The notes under the pieces are model-generated. The model worked only from the letters and a program-made list of their open reading frames with translations, was not told the origin of the DNA and ran no database searches. DNA of 64,000 nt from Tritrichomonas musculus. Taxonomy: Eukaryota > Parabasalia > Tritrichomonadida > Tritrichomonadidae. Shown in pieces: positions 27,742-36,980 of this stretch (position 1 is the first letter of the stretch; every line of letters begins with the position of its first letter). The DNA lies in assembly GCA_039105265.1 (NCBI GenBank), contig JAPFFF010000011.1, positions 4,712,001 to 4,776,000 on the forward strand, read 5' to 3'. Made by a program: the position numbers and the translations under genes.

Positions 27742-29097
27742 ATGACTAAATCAGTAAGAATCTACGATAAAGAATACAACTCCTTACTCAATTATCCTTT
27801 CAAATCCAAGTATAAATACATTGATAATTACATAAAACCTTTCTTTAAAAGTGATATCAAAACAGAACCATTTATTCCTGACTTCAAGTTGAAATCATGC
27901 AAAGAATTATCAAAACCAAATTTCTCTAATGAACCAGGTTGTTGGGAAGCAGATTTGATGTTTAGCAAATACTATACTAGAGATTTGACAAAAGAAAATA
28001 AAATATATTTGGTTCTCATCAATACAAATACAAGATACCTAATCGTTGAACCTGTAAAGGATAAAGGAAATATATGGTTTTCCCTTGAACGAATTATAAT
28101 AAGATATCCACAATTTCTATTCAAAACTATCAAATGTGATGGAGAACCTGGATTAAAAGAGATGAAAGATAATAGTGTTGTCATTTGGTTTTCAACAGGA
28201 GAAACTACTTTGATATTTGACTTGAAAGCTGTAATTAAAGAAGCAAGGATAAAAGAGTTTGATAAAATATTAAGGAAAATCCTCGTGAACCACAAACTGG
28301 AAACTCTTAAAAAACTGCTTAAAAAAAGCGACTATTATAAACCTCGTTTCCAAAGGCTACTCAATTTACAATTTGAAGACATCCAGTTTTGGGAAAATAC
28401 AATAGATTCAATCACCGATTTCTATCCTATAAGATTCATTATTAATGATTCTCCATATGCGTTAGCTCACAAAAATGTTGATTCTGTTATAAGAACTCTG
28501 AGAAATGCTTTTGGGTTAGATGAGCGAAGATTAAGTGATTATAATTTGATGAGACAAATGGTTGATTACTATAATAACACCCCTCATAGTTCTCTTCGAT
28601 TTAAGAATTTTGATTATGACCCATCAGATTTTTATGACAAGAATCTTGTAAAACCAACGAAGTACATATATTATACCCCAGCTCAAATGCAAAACGATAC
28701 TGATTTGGAGTGGAGATATATCAGGAAAATGCAAATGAAATTGCGGGAAATCAATGATAAACAACGTTTTAAGGGGTTGTTATCTTATAATAGAGGTAAT
28801 ATTATATTAGTTCATCTCGATAAAAGCAAAACGCAAAAAAAGCATGAGAAGCGTAGAAGAGTATTTAATGAAATTGCTGAGTTTCTAGAGTATCGTAATG
28901 GAAATGTAATCTGCAAGTTATTAAAACCATATCAGACTGTTAAAAAAGATGAACCACAAGAAAAGCATCATAAAGGTAGGAAACGTATGACTGATGCTGA
29001 AAAAGCTATTATTGAAGTACCTATTATATATACGAAATTCATATGTAATTCATTTGGAGACTTAAATGAAGATTACATTAAGTATTTTAACATTTAG
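27742..29097 (+). CDS. rve-type (retroviral-like) integrase of element C (451 aa)
   Basis: Catalyses insertion of the element; a 6-bp duplication is the expected footprint. The RNase-H-like core shows WEADLMF (Asp about 71), then YLVLINTNTRYLIVEP, IKCDGEP (Asp about 133), and a third block VDSVIRTLRNAFG (about 246-258) followed by YYNNTPHSSL. The C-terminal part has HEKRRRVFNE and a small beta domain (YRNGNVICKLLKP), reminiscent of the SH3-like tail of such integrases. The protein is about 90 residues longer than the B copy, partly because of a segment between the second and third blocks. It overlaps no neighbour; the next gene starts 5 bp downstream. Confidence 0.88.
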   Translation: MTKSVRIYDKEYNSLLNYPFKSKYKYIDNYIKPFFKSDIKTEPFIPDFKLKSCKELSKPNFSNEPGCWEADLMFSKYYTRDLTKENKIYLVLINTNTRYLIVEPVKDKGNIWFSLERIIIRYPQFLFKTIKCDGEPGLKEMKDNSVVIWFSTGETTLIFDLKAVIKEARIKEFDKILRKILVNHKLETLKKLLKKSDYYKPRFQRLLNLQFEDIQFWENTIDSITDFYPIRFIINDSPYALAHKNVDSVIRTLRNAFGLDERRLSDYNLMRQMVDYYNNTPHSSLRFKNFDYDPSDFYDKNLVKPTKYIYYTPAQMQNDTDLEWRYIRKMQMKLREINDKQRFKGLLSYNRGNIILVHLDKSKTQKKHEKRRRVFNEIAEFLEYRNGNVICKLLKPYQTVKKDEPQEKHHKGRKRMTDAEKAIIEVPIIYTKFICNSFGDLNEDYIKYFNI

Positions 29098-29102
29098 TTT
29101 CT

Positions 29103-29495
29103 ATGAAAAAAATGCTTATGAATAATATCAAGAATGTTGCAACAAACAATGTAAAACAGCCCATAACAAAACGTTATTTCCACACTCAATCAACAGAATT
29201 TACGTTGCCACTTGAATTTGTATCAAGCAGAAACAAGAAATATATTGTAATTCAATATGTTGGAGCAATTGTAAAAGACTTTTTAGTTGGTGATTTAATG
29301 GTGCATTCAGATATAGTTCAATTAGATGCCTATTGTGATTCATTCATTATGTTAGCTAATAAGCGTCAAACCAAATATCGAAAATACGAATTCTTCAGTA
29401 GCAATAAGAGAGATTACAAGATATGGTTTACCGATTTGTATGGCAATTCAATCATACCATCAGCATTTATCATGAGCTGCCTTCTTATTTATTAA
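29103..29495 (+). CDS. Putative penton (minor capsid) protein of element C (130 aa)
   Basis: A compact, probably all-beta protein: FTLPLEFVSSRNKKYIVIQY, VGDLMVHSDIVQLDAY, FIMLANKRQTKYRKYE, KIWFTDLYGNSIIPS and a hydrophobic C-terminal CLLIY. This succession resembles the single-jelly-roll minor capsid proteins of Polintons and related viruses, notably the HSDIV and F.D..GN.I.P motifs (resemblance judged by eye). The element B copy at 43895-44245 is highly similar. It lies directly after the integrase gene, so the two are probably co-transcribed. Confidence 0.6.
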   Translation: MKKMLMNNIKNVATNNVKQPITKRYFHTQSTEFTLPLEFVSSRNKKYIVIQYVGAIVKDFLVGDLMVHSDIVQLDAYCDSFIMLANKRQTKYRKYEFFSSNKRDYKIWFTDLYGNSIIPSAFIMSCLLIY

Positions 29496-29552
29496 GTGCC
29501 AGCTTTTCGAGAACAGAGTTCTTGTTAAGCTATAGCTTTTTTTGAATAAAAA

Positions 29553-30548
29553 ATGAATAACAGCAACCAAAAATCGGTATTCACAGCACTGCAAGAACTT
29601 AATTTGCAAGATCCAAATTGTATCAATATTAATAAGGACCATCAACTGTTTTCATATATCTCTGAAAGAAATAGGAGAGTCTTATTGTATTTAAGTAGTA
29701 ATTACCATGAATTATTTGTACTTATTAATGGTAGTGAAGTAACGTTGGATTTACCTAAAAAAGTGGATTTCAAAGATGAGAGAAATATAAATAATACAAA
29801 CGATCCTAGTCTATTACGTTTATTCACAATAACTGTGGACCTTTTTTCTAATTTTGGTAATACAGATATCCAATTTGTTGAAAAATCATTTCCTGACCTA
29901 AATAAAACATATATACTATTGATTGGAGACTATGATTATAGATATGATGTAAAAGAAACAAATAATTTCTGTTATCAACTATCTTCGAGCGTAGACGTTG
30001 ATTGCACAGTTAAGCCAGTACCAATAATTATCTTTCTCTGTTTCGAAAAAGAAACATTCATGAGCCAATGGCAGAAAGTTCGATTGCGAAATAAAAATGA
30101 AGATGCTGATATTAAAGGTTTCAAATATGAATTTCAGGATTGGAAATACCATTTTCCAGTATTCAATGTATTCAAATCAAATATCACAAGCCCTATCTTA
30201 AAGGTAAATACAAATAATTCACATCCTAGGGAGCCTTCCTTATTTAGTGGATATGACCCAAAAGTAAATATTGAATATAATAATGAAAAACTTGATATAC
30301 CCGATGAAATACGCCCAAAGAAGGTATTACCATCACCAATAACTGAATTCAAATATTTTTACCAAGAACCTGAAAAATCTAGTATAGCTCGTAATACATC
30401 TAAGAATCAAAAGGTTGCAAGTCCAACAGAAGCTAAAAATGATTTCTTGTCGCAAGCGAAGCTTGGGCCTACTATGCAGTCACAGGTAAATCCAGGAACA
30501 AATAAGGCGCATACAACAACATTCAAATTACCAGGTTCAAAAAAATAA
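29553..30548 (+). CDS. Unknown protein of element C (331 aa)
   Basis: Not recognised. The first 200 residues look mixed alpha/beta, with LFTITVDLFSNFGNTDIQFV and PVPIIIFLCFEKETFMSQW. The last 120 are Pro/Lys/Ser-rich and probably disordered. Element B has a different gene at this place (44253-44783), although both have proline-rich, basic tails. It is downstream of the penton-like gene in the same direction and convergent with the 864-aa gene (34 bp apart). Confidence 0.55.
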   Translation: MNNSNQKSVFTALQELNLQDPNCININKDHQLFSYISERNRRVLLYLSSNYHELFVLINGSEVTLDLPKKVDFKDERNINNTNDPSLLRLFTITVDLFSNFGNTDIQFVEKSFPDLNKTYILLIGDYDYRYDVKETNNFCYQLSSSVDVDCTVKPVPIIIFLCFEKETFMSQWQKVRLRNKNEDADIKGFKYEFQDWKYHFPVFNVFKSNITSPILKVNTNNSHPREPSLFSGYDPKVNIEYNNEKLDIPDEIRPKKVLPSPITEFKYFYQEPEKSSIARNTSKNQKVASPTEAKNDFLSQAKLGPTMQSQVNPGTNKAHTTTFKLPGSKK

Positions 30549-30582
30549 TTAGCAAGGATATAAAGTAGGAATAGTAATTTTT

Positions 30583-33177
30583 TTATGCTTCATCTTCATC
30601 GTCATCATCATCAGAAGGTTCCTCAACAATTTCAGCTGTAGCTGGCTTTTCAACAGTTCGTGACCTAATATATGATTTATCACCAGCACCTTTATGTGCA
30701 GCCTTATATAATCCTTTGATTGTGGTGTAATTTCCACCAACTTGTGAATCAATCCAAGCATCAATATTTTCACCAAATTTGTCTTGTAATTGCTTCTTTG
30801 TTGCTGTACTTACTTTATTTTCAATTATAGCTTGAGCTAACTGTGCATATTGGTCTTTCTTATCTTCTGTGAATCCAAGACCAGTCTTAAAGATGAGGTC
30901 ATTTGTTTGCTCCAATATTTCTTGTAATACTCCTGATATTTCACCATCACTATTTATTTCTCCATCAACTGGCATAGTCGCTTTAATGCTTTCATTATAC
31001 TCTTTTTGAATCATAACACCCAATTCAGCATTTACGGATTTTGGATGTAATTTCTTATATTTAGCCCAATTACTCCAATCATTGCATTCATGGTCTTTCA
31101 TCACTTTAGATTCATAACGTGCAATAAATATGGCTGTACATACTTTGAAATAACTAAATATACATTTTAATGGTTCCAAATCTTTGTATTCTTCATTAGT
31201 AAATATATTGTATAAAACAGTTTGCCATATTTTTGAAAATATAGAACTCCACAAACCTCTTGCAGTAATTTTGGTACTGATTTTGGGTTTGGATAAACCA
31301 ACAGATTGATATGAGTTTATTACTTTTTCTAATTTCTTATCAATTTCAGGTTTAAACTTACCTTCATTCCATTGTTCTGGAGTGTATTCCCATGTTCGTT
31401 TAGCTCCCATAAGATTCTTAAGCCATACTTCAAATGAATCATTTGTTTTACCAGCAATACGTTCGGTTTGCCATAATTTCTTATAAGGGTCTGCTTTAAC
31501 AAGACGATATCCATTAATAATAACAGGCTTACCACGGGTATCAACAATAACAATATCTTCAACTCTATCACCGTTTAAATCACAAATTGGATTACCGAGA
31601 GGGTCTTTAGTGTCATGCCTAGCTGGTACTAAACGATATAATGGATATCCATTTTTATCAAATCTTTTCTTGCAATAAGCTTCTGCTCCGTCTCTTGTAG
31701 CACATTTAGGTGAAAACTTGACACGGTAATTACCGTTAATAAGAATATCAAATAATTCCCCTCGATATTTACTAACATCGATACTTTGTTTGTTTTCGAA
31801 AATGTACAGGTCGCTCATACGTTTTTGTGATGCTTCAAATGTTTTACCAGCACGTTTACCTGTTGGGATAGACTTCATATATTCATTTAAGAATTCAGCA
31901 GCATTTACTTCAGGTCCTTTTGTTGTTTCAATATTTGAGTTCAATAATTCTGAAAAGTTGGTGTGGTCATCTTCAGCTTCAATTGGTTTGTTTCTTCTAA
32001 GATATTCTTTGGTTGGTGTGCTAAAAACACGCTTCGACATTGTTTTATAGTCGGATAAAGATTCACTATCATCTTCTAGATTTACGTCAATTGCATGATA
32101 ATTGTCTTTAACAACTTTGCTTTGCAAATGTTCGGCTTTCTTTGAAAGACTCGCCTGTGGCGCAGATTCACTTTGCTCTTCTATATCACTTTGCTCTTCT
32201 ATATCACTATTCATATTAAAAAATATTTCTCTATCTCCATTTTCATTAAGGTACTTTATTAATTGTTTGAGTTGCTTTTTGTTTTTAGGTTCAGTTGTTT
32301 CTTCAAATATGTTTGTTTCTCTTATTGCATCATGTAATTGTAATGCGATATTCCTAACTCTAACATCGGAGTCATCTTTAGGATTTATAGACCTATTATA
32401 GTAACCATAAAGGTTTTTAGCAGTAAACTCTTCATTTAATAAGCCAAACCTTTCTAGTTGGTTAGCATCAATTGTAGAAGATTTATTGTAAGCATCTAAT
32501 AATTGCTGACCTTCTTGATTAGAATCAGCTAACTTTCTCATTGTTTCAATATTGGTTTGTCTTCTTTGTTTCTCAAATTGCATTAGGTTATTTATGTTAT
32601 CTGGTATCTTATTGTTTTTATGTGAATCTATGTTTTCAGTCAATGATACGACAAGTAATTGAATCTGTGTAGTATCTTTTTTATTAAATAACGGATACCT
32701 TTTTGAGTCATCAGCAATACAATAAAATAAGTGTAAAGCATTAATATGATTACTATCAAGTGTAAATAAATTACTAAGTGATTCAATGTCTTTATTAATT
32801 CTGTTTCTAAAATAGTGGCCTTCCAAGTCGGGCTCCTCCTCTTCCTCAATATGTGGAATAACAGGCTTTTCTTTATCTTTTAGTAAGCCAGATATATCAA
32901 TAAAGTAATTCGCTTTTGAATCAAGTATTTTAGCTAATTCATTTTTTTGTCTTTTACTTCCTTTAGGCTTTGCGTTATATTTATCAAGCATATCTTTTAG
33001 CTTTTCTTTCACGTCTTTGATATAGTTACGAGGATTCTTAAGATACTCAATAATATTGTGTATTATTGTTTTTATTTGCTCTGATTTACTATTTTGGAAC
33101 ATGAATATGAGCATATCTTGATAATCTTTCTTTTTCACCTCATTCATTATTAATTGTTCATCCACATCTGACGTCAT
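30583..33177 (-). CDS. Large conserved protein of element C with DLNGDRVEDIVIVD motif (864 aa)
   Basis: A long protein shared with B (44837-47395, 852 aa). The N-terminal 400 residues are hydrophilic, with Asp/Glu/Ser tracts, and probably extended. The conserved core begins near residue 470: LINGNYRVKF, CATRDGAEAYC, LYRLVPARH, then DLNGDRVEDIVIVD..G.PVIINGYRLV and DPYKK.W. The D-x-N-x-D-x-x-x-D spacing is like the calcium loop of FG-GAP/VCBS-type repeats. The C-terminal 250 residues are helical with an aromatic SSIFSKIWQTVLYNIF stretch and an acidic tail. A structural role is likely from its size and its place beside the fibre gene, with 5 bp between the two divergent starts, but no family was recognised. 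Confidence 0.65.
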   Translation of the reverse strand: MTSDVDEQLIMNEVKKKDYQDMLIFMFQNSKSEQIKTIIHNIIEYLKNPRNYIKDVKEKLKDMLDKYNAKPKGSKRQKNELAKILDSKANYFIDISGLLKDKEKPVIPHIEEEEEPDLEGHYFRNRINKDIESLSNLFTLDSNHINALHLFYCIADDSKRYPLFNKKDTTQIQLLVVSLTENIDSHKNNKIPDNINNLMQFEKQRRQTNIETMRKLADSNQEGQQLLDAYNKSSTIDANQLERFGLLNEEFTAKNLYGYYNRSINPKDDSDVRVRNIALQLHDAIRETNIFEETTEPKNKKQLKQLIKYLNENGDREIFFNMNSDIEEQSDIEEQSESAPQASLSKKAEHLQSKVVKDNYHAIDVNLEDDSESLSDYKTMSKRVFSTPTKEYLRRNKPIEAEDDHTNFSELLNSNIETTKGPEVNAAEFLNEYMKSIPTGKRAGKTFEASQKRMSDLYIFENKQSIDVSKYRGELFDILINGNYRVKFSPKCATRDGAEAYCKKRFDKNGYPLYRLVPARHDTKDPLGNPICDLNGDRVEDIVIVDTRGKPVIINGYRLVKADPYKKLWQTERIAGKTNDSFEVWLKNLMGAKRTWEYTPEQWNEGKFKPEIDKKLEKVINSYQSVGLSKPKISTKITARGLWSSIFSKIWQTVLYNIFTNEEYKDLEPLKCIFSYFKVCTAIFIARYESKVMKDHECNDWSNWAKYKKLHPKSVNAELGVMIQKEYNESIKATMPVDGEINSDGEISGVLQEILEQTNDLIFKTGLGFTEDKKDQYAQLAQAIIENKVSTATKKQLQDKFGENIDAWIDSQVGGNYTTIKGLYKAAHKGAGDKSYIRSRTVEKPATAEIVEEPSDDDDDEDEA

Positions 33178-33182
33178 TTATT

Positions 33183-36100
33183 ATGTTCAAAATGTTTACG
33201 ATAGAGCAAGCAGGTGGTATCAAAAGGGTAAATACAATAGATGAATTAATAATAGAATACATAAAACAATATGCCACTTCATGTGGGTGTAAGTGTAATA
33301 ACGGAAATAATTTGGGGTCAAGCTTGAATACCGAGGAATTGAAAGAATTATTGAAACCTTACGCAAAGCTTACGAATCTTGATGAGTATGCAAAGCTTAC
33401 GAGCTTAAGCGAGTATTCGAAGAAACAGGACTTACAGTCTTATGCGAAAACAACTGATTTATTCGATTATTTGAAAACAGAGGAATTCAATAAAGAATTA
33501 TTAAAGTATGCTAGTAGTGAAGAAAGCTTGTCAAAACGCTGTTAATACATTACGTGATTACATTGTTAACAATTTTGCATTATCAACTGACATACCTGAA
33601 ATACCTACAGATTTGGTTAATGAATCTGCTTTGACAACTGCTTTGGAACCATATGCAAAGCTTACGAATCTTGATGAGTACGCGAAAACAGAAGACTTGC
33701 CAGATATGACATTGTATGCAAAAAAAGAAGACTTGTCAGAGATACCCACAGTTCTCAAAAATAGTGAGTTGCAATTGAACATAAGAGACCAATTATCAGA
33801 CGAAATGTTTCAGAAATTGATGGCTGATGATGTTAAACCATTATCAGCTCAAGCATCAATGTGTTTAACAAGTATGGCGGCTAATGAAGGTCTTCAAGCG
33901 GCTTTGGATTCTTGTGCCAGAGAATATGTTTCAAAAGAAGACCTCCCAAAGATTATTGAGCAAGTGAAAAGCGAAATCCCAGAGATTATTGAGGGACAAA
34001 CAACTATTCAATTCACAATCGCCAATAATACAATTCTTGATTTGGATTACGACCCATATCATATACTGATTGAGCAATATGGGTTGGATATTGTATCATC
34101 AGACAGTTACTATACGGCCCATTATGTTCACGCAGACTATTCGTACAATGACGATGATGATAATCTACCCTCTCAGATACTGCGTATGGAAGGAAGTGAT
34201 TCTAGTCTTTGGTATCTGTATAACTCCCATGAATTAATCAATCCAGGAACTGGTGAAACACCTGAAATATTATCATGTTCAATAACCAAAACTGTCGAAC
34301 CAACAGACAAAAACGCTTATTCGGCTAGATATGTGTCAAACACTTATGCATTAAAATCTGATATTCCAGAAATAATTGATAAAACAATTACTTTCAATCA
34401 AGAATTAGAATTAACTTATGATGAAGGTAATAGTATTAATACTCTTTCGGTTCTTTATACTAATGCAAGTCAATATTTTGAAAAATGGAAACAATATGGA
34501 ATGTTATTTGATGGATATGATAAGACTGATGAAAGTATTAAATATCAAGGAATATTCACTATATCAAGTATTAATAATAATGATTATGTTTTAAATAATG
34601 GCGTTCAAAATATAGCATTAACATTAGAAATGAGTTCAAGTTGTGGAGTTGTTTATGATTTTGATAACCAACATAGAATCAATGTAATAAGTTGTTATAT
34701 TGCAAATGAAGATTTTGATGAAACAAACAAAAACTGTGTTGTTAATCTTGCATTTCTCCAAGATAAATATGTATTGAAGAGTGATATTAAAGATGTTGAT
34801 TTGACACCGTATTATACCAGTGCACAAGCTGATGAGAAGTTTGTTGATGAAGATGAATTGGCTTATGAATTAGATAAGTATGCATTGAAAACAGATATTC
34901 CAACAATTCCAACTGATTTGATTAATGAATCTGCGTTGAGTACTGCGTTGTATGGCACTGAATTGAATATTGAATATCCGGTTCCAGTTCGTGATTATAT
35001 ATTTGTAAAACCATACTTGCCAGAAACCGATATACATGTGATATTTGATGTTAATTGGGGTTCTAACACGGATTACATTAACAATATTCAACATTTTGAT
35101 TTGATATTCAAGCCTTATGAAAAATATATGAGAGGGTATAGAATGATGTTAGATAATGGATTATCTATTGTATGGTATGACCGTGGCGAATTTATGTTGT
35201 GTAATTCAAGTGGCAATACTCAATGGTTAATCAACGTCATTAAAGCACAAATCGAATCACCATTTATTAAAACTGCAAATGTTGTTGATGAAAATCCAGA
35301 ACAAATCACAATTCAATGTACACAGAATGAAAGTGGTTGTGTAGTTCCTGATGATGATATAAGAAGAGTATTCACAACCAAAAATATTATCGTCAAATTC
35401 AAACGAAATGCTGATGATGCATCATATGAAGAAGTTGAATACGAATACAGTTTATATAAAAGTTTGAATATGATTTACAAATCAACCAGCAATGAATTAA
35501 TAAACATTAATTATAATACCCATATTGTTTCATTGAGAGCCGCGGATGATACATTGTCTAATATTTATGATGCATCTATCACATTAATCAGCAACCAACC
35601 TGTGAACGATAATATGATTTCATCTGTGAAATATGTGAATGATAATTTTGCATTGAAGTCGAATGTCATAACAGAAGAACAACTAATAAAAAAATGTGCT
35701 ATTGATTGCGGACCGATTACAGAGGGTGGTGAAATATCAATTCATTATCTAAAACTTGAAGGTAATGTGATTAAACTGGAATATATAGTAGGTGATTATG
35801 CGCTATGTTTGGAAATAAGAATATTATTTCATGATACAACTGGAAATCCTCACAACATTGTTCTTGTATTACATCAAAGAACTGTGTATTTCGATAATTT
35901 CAAATTCCCACTATATTATGAAGACACTGTTGATATATCATCAGGAAGACCCCTGACATATAATTTCCCAATAGGTGAATATCCCTGGACAGTTACTCAG
36001 GAATTATTAGATGCTAAACAAATATATTCAAGACAAATCATGTCCCGAGGTTATTTAGCAATATATAGGAGTGTGATGTACGGTACATCAAACACAACCA

Positions 36101-36531
36101 TCACCCACTACTCCCCAATCGAGTCATCAATGAACTCTATTAATGATTTCGTTATTGGAGCTCCAGTATATATGACTGGTAAGGTTTATAAACATGATGG
36201 TGATACGTGGATACCTTCAACTGTGAGTGATACAACAGATTGTATTTGCAGTGTCAAAACTACTGGTTCATGGAAAGAATATGTTGGTATTTGTGTTAGA
36301 ATTGACCAAAAAAATAATTGTATTACCTTCAGTTCCCATGGTGATTATCTTGTAAAAGTTGATGATTCATCTTGTTATGGTATTGGAGATGAAGTATTTA
36401 TTGATAATGAAGACAATAAATTGAAGATTCTTAGTGGTGAAACTGCAATAACATCAAAGATTAAACGTATGACTGTGGGGGTTATCACTGCAATAATAGA
36501 TGATAAAACACTTGCTGTATTCAAATACTGA
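33183..36531 (+). pseudogene. Fibre-like gene of element C, with about one break
   Basis: Codes for a long protein built of short repeats typical of trimeric fibres: units such as LTNLDEYAK and YALKSDIPEI alternate with beta segments (LTPYYTSAQADEKF and VDEDELAYELDKY). It begins FTIEQAGG and has a C-terminal domain from about 36090 to the end (SPIESSMNS, GAPVYMTGKVYKH, IKRMTVGVITAI) likely to be a tip or trimerisation domain. A receptor-binding fibre is inferred from the architecture. Over much of its length the DNA is nearly identical to the fibre gene of B. The reading frame has about one break. Confidence 0.7.
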
Positions 36532-36955
36532 GCATAGTAATTATTTTACAAGACATGTATGCAGAAAGATTAATATTCAATTTATCGTGAACAAGCTTTT
36601 GAAGGAATTCATTTCTTGTAGCAGATGGTTGACCCAAGATGAGTTGTTTATTTTCATTTGCAAATGCTAATACTTTATTACGTTGTTCATCATTGAGATT
36701 CTTTGATTTATTTAATGGGAATGAACGGTTTGTTCGTCTATGGATGACTTTCCTAGGCTCTGCTACACAGTCACAAGCTTTAGCTTTGGTATTACTTTGC
36801 AAGTCAATTGTATGTTCTTCTAACGAATTCTCTTCACCACTTTGTGGTTCACTATTAGACGAACTGTCTTTTTTTTGTTCAGTATGTACCCATAATTTTA
36901 ATGTATACAAATCAGCTATTATATCATCGATTTTTCTTATTATTTCGTTTGTCAT
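36521..36955 (-). CDS. Conserved small protein of element C with helical C-terminal domain (144 aa)
   Basis: An N-terminal helix, a disordered acidic Ser-rich middle and a conserved C-terminal domain (SKNLNDEQRNKVLAFANEN and LNINLSAYMSCKI). The C-terminal domain matches the element B protein at 56891-57394 (SKFLNAHERELVMQFLDEE and LNIDISTYMVNKI). It has the spacing of a small helix-turn-helix-like domain. In both elements it is next to the polymerase gene: same strand and downstream in C, divergent in B. It overlaps the 3' end of the fibre gene by 11 bp. Function unknown. Confidence 0.65.
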   Translation of the reverse strand: MTNEIIRKIDDIIADLYTLKLWVHTEQKKDSSSNSEPQSGEENSLEEHTIDLQSNTKAKACDCVAEPRKVIHRRTNRSFPLNKSKNLNDEQRNKVLAFANENKQLILGQPSATRNEFLQKLVHDKLNINLSAYMSCKIITMLSI

Positions 36956-36980
36956 TTGTTAAGAATAAAAAAATAACTAT

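Noticed and set aside
27742-29097. Integrase as part of an LTR retrotransposon
   Set aside because: There is no reverse transcriptase, RNase H or LTR nearby, and the gene lies within a TIR-bounded element with capsid and polymerase genes.
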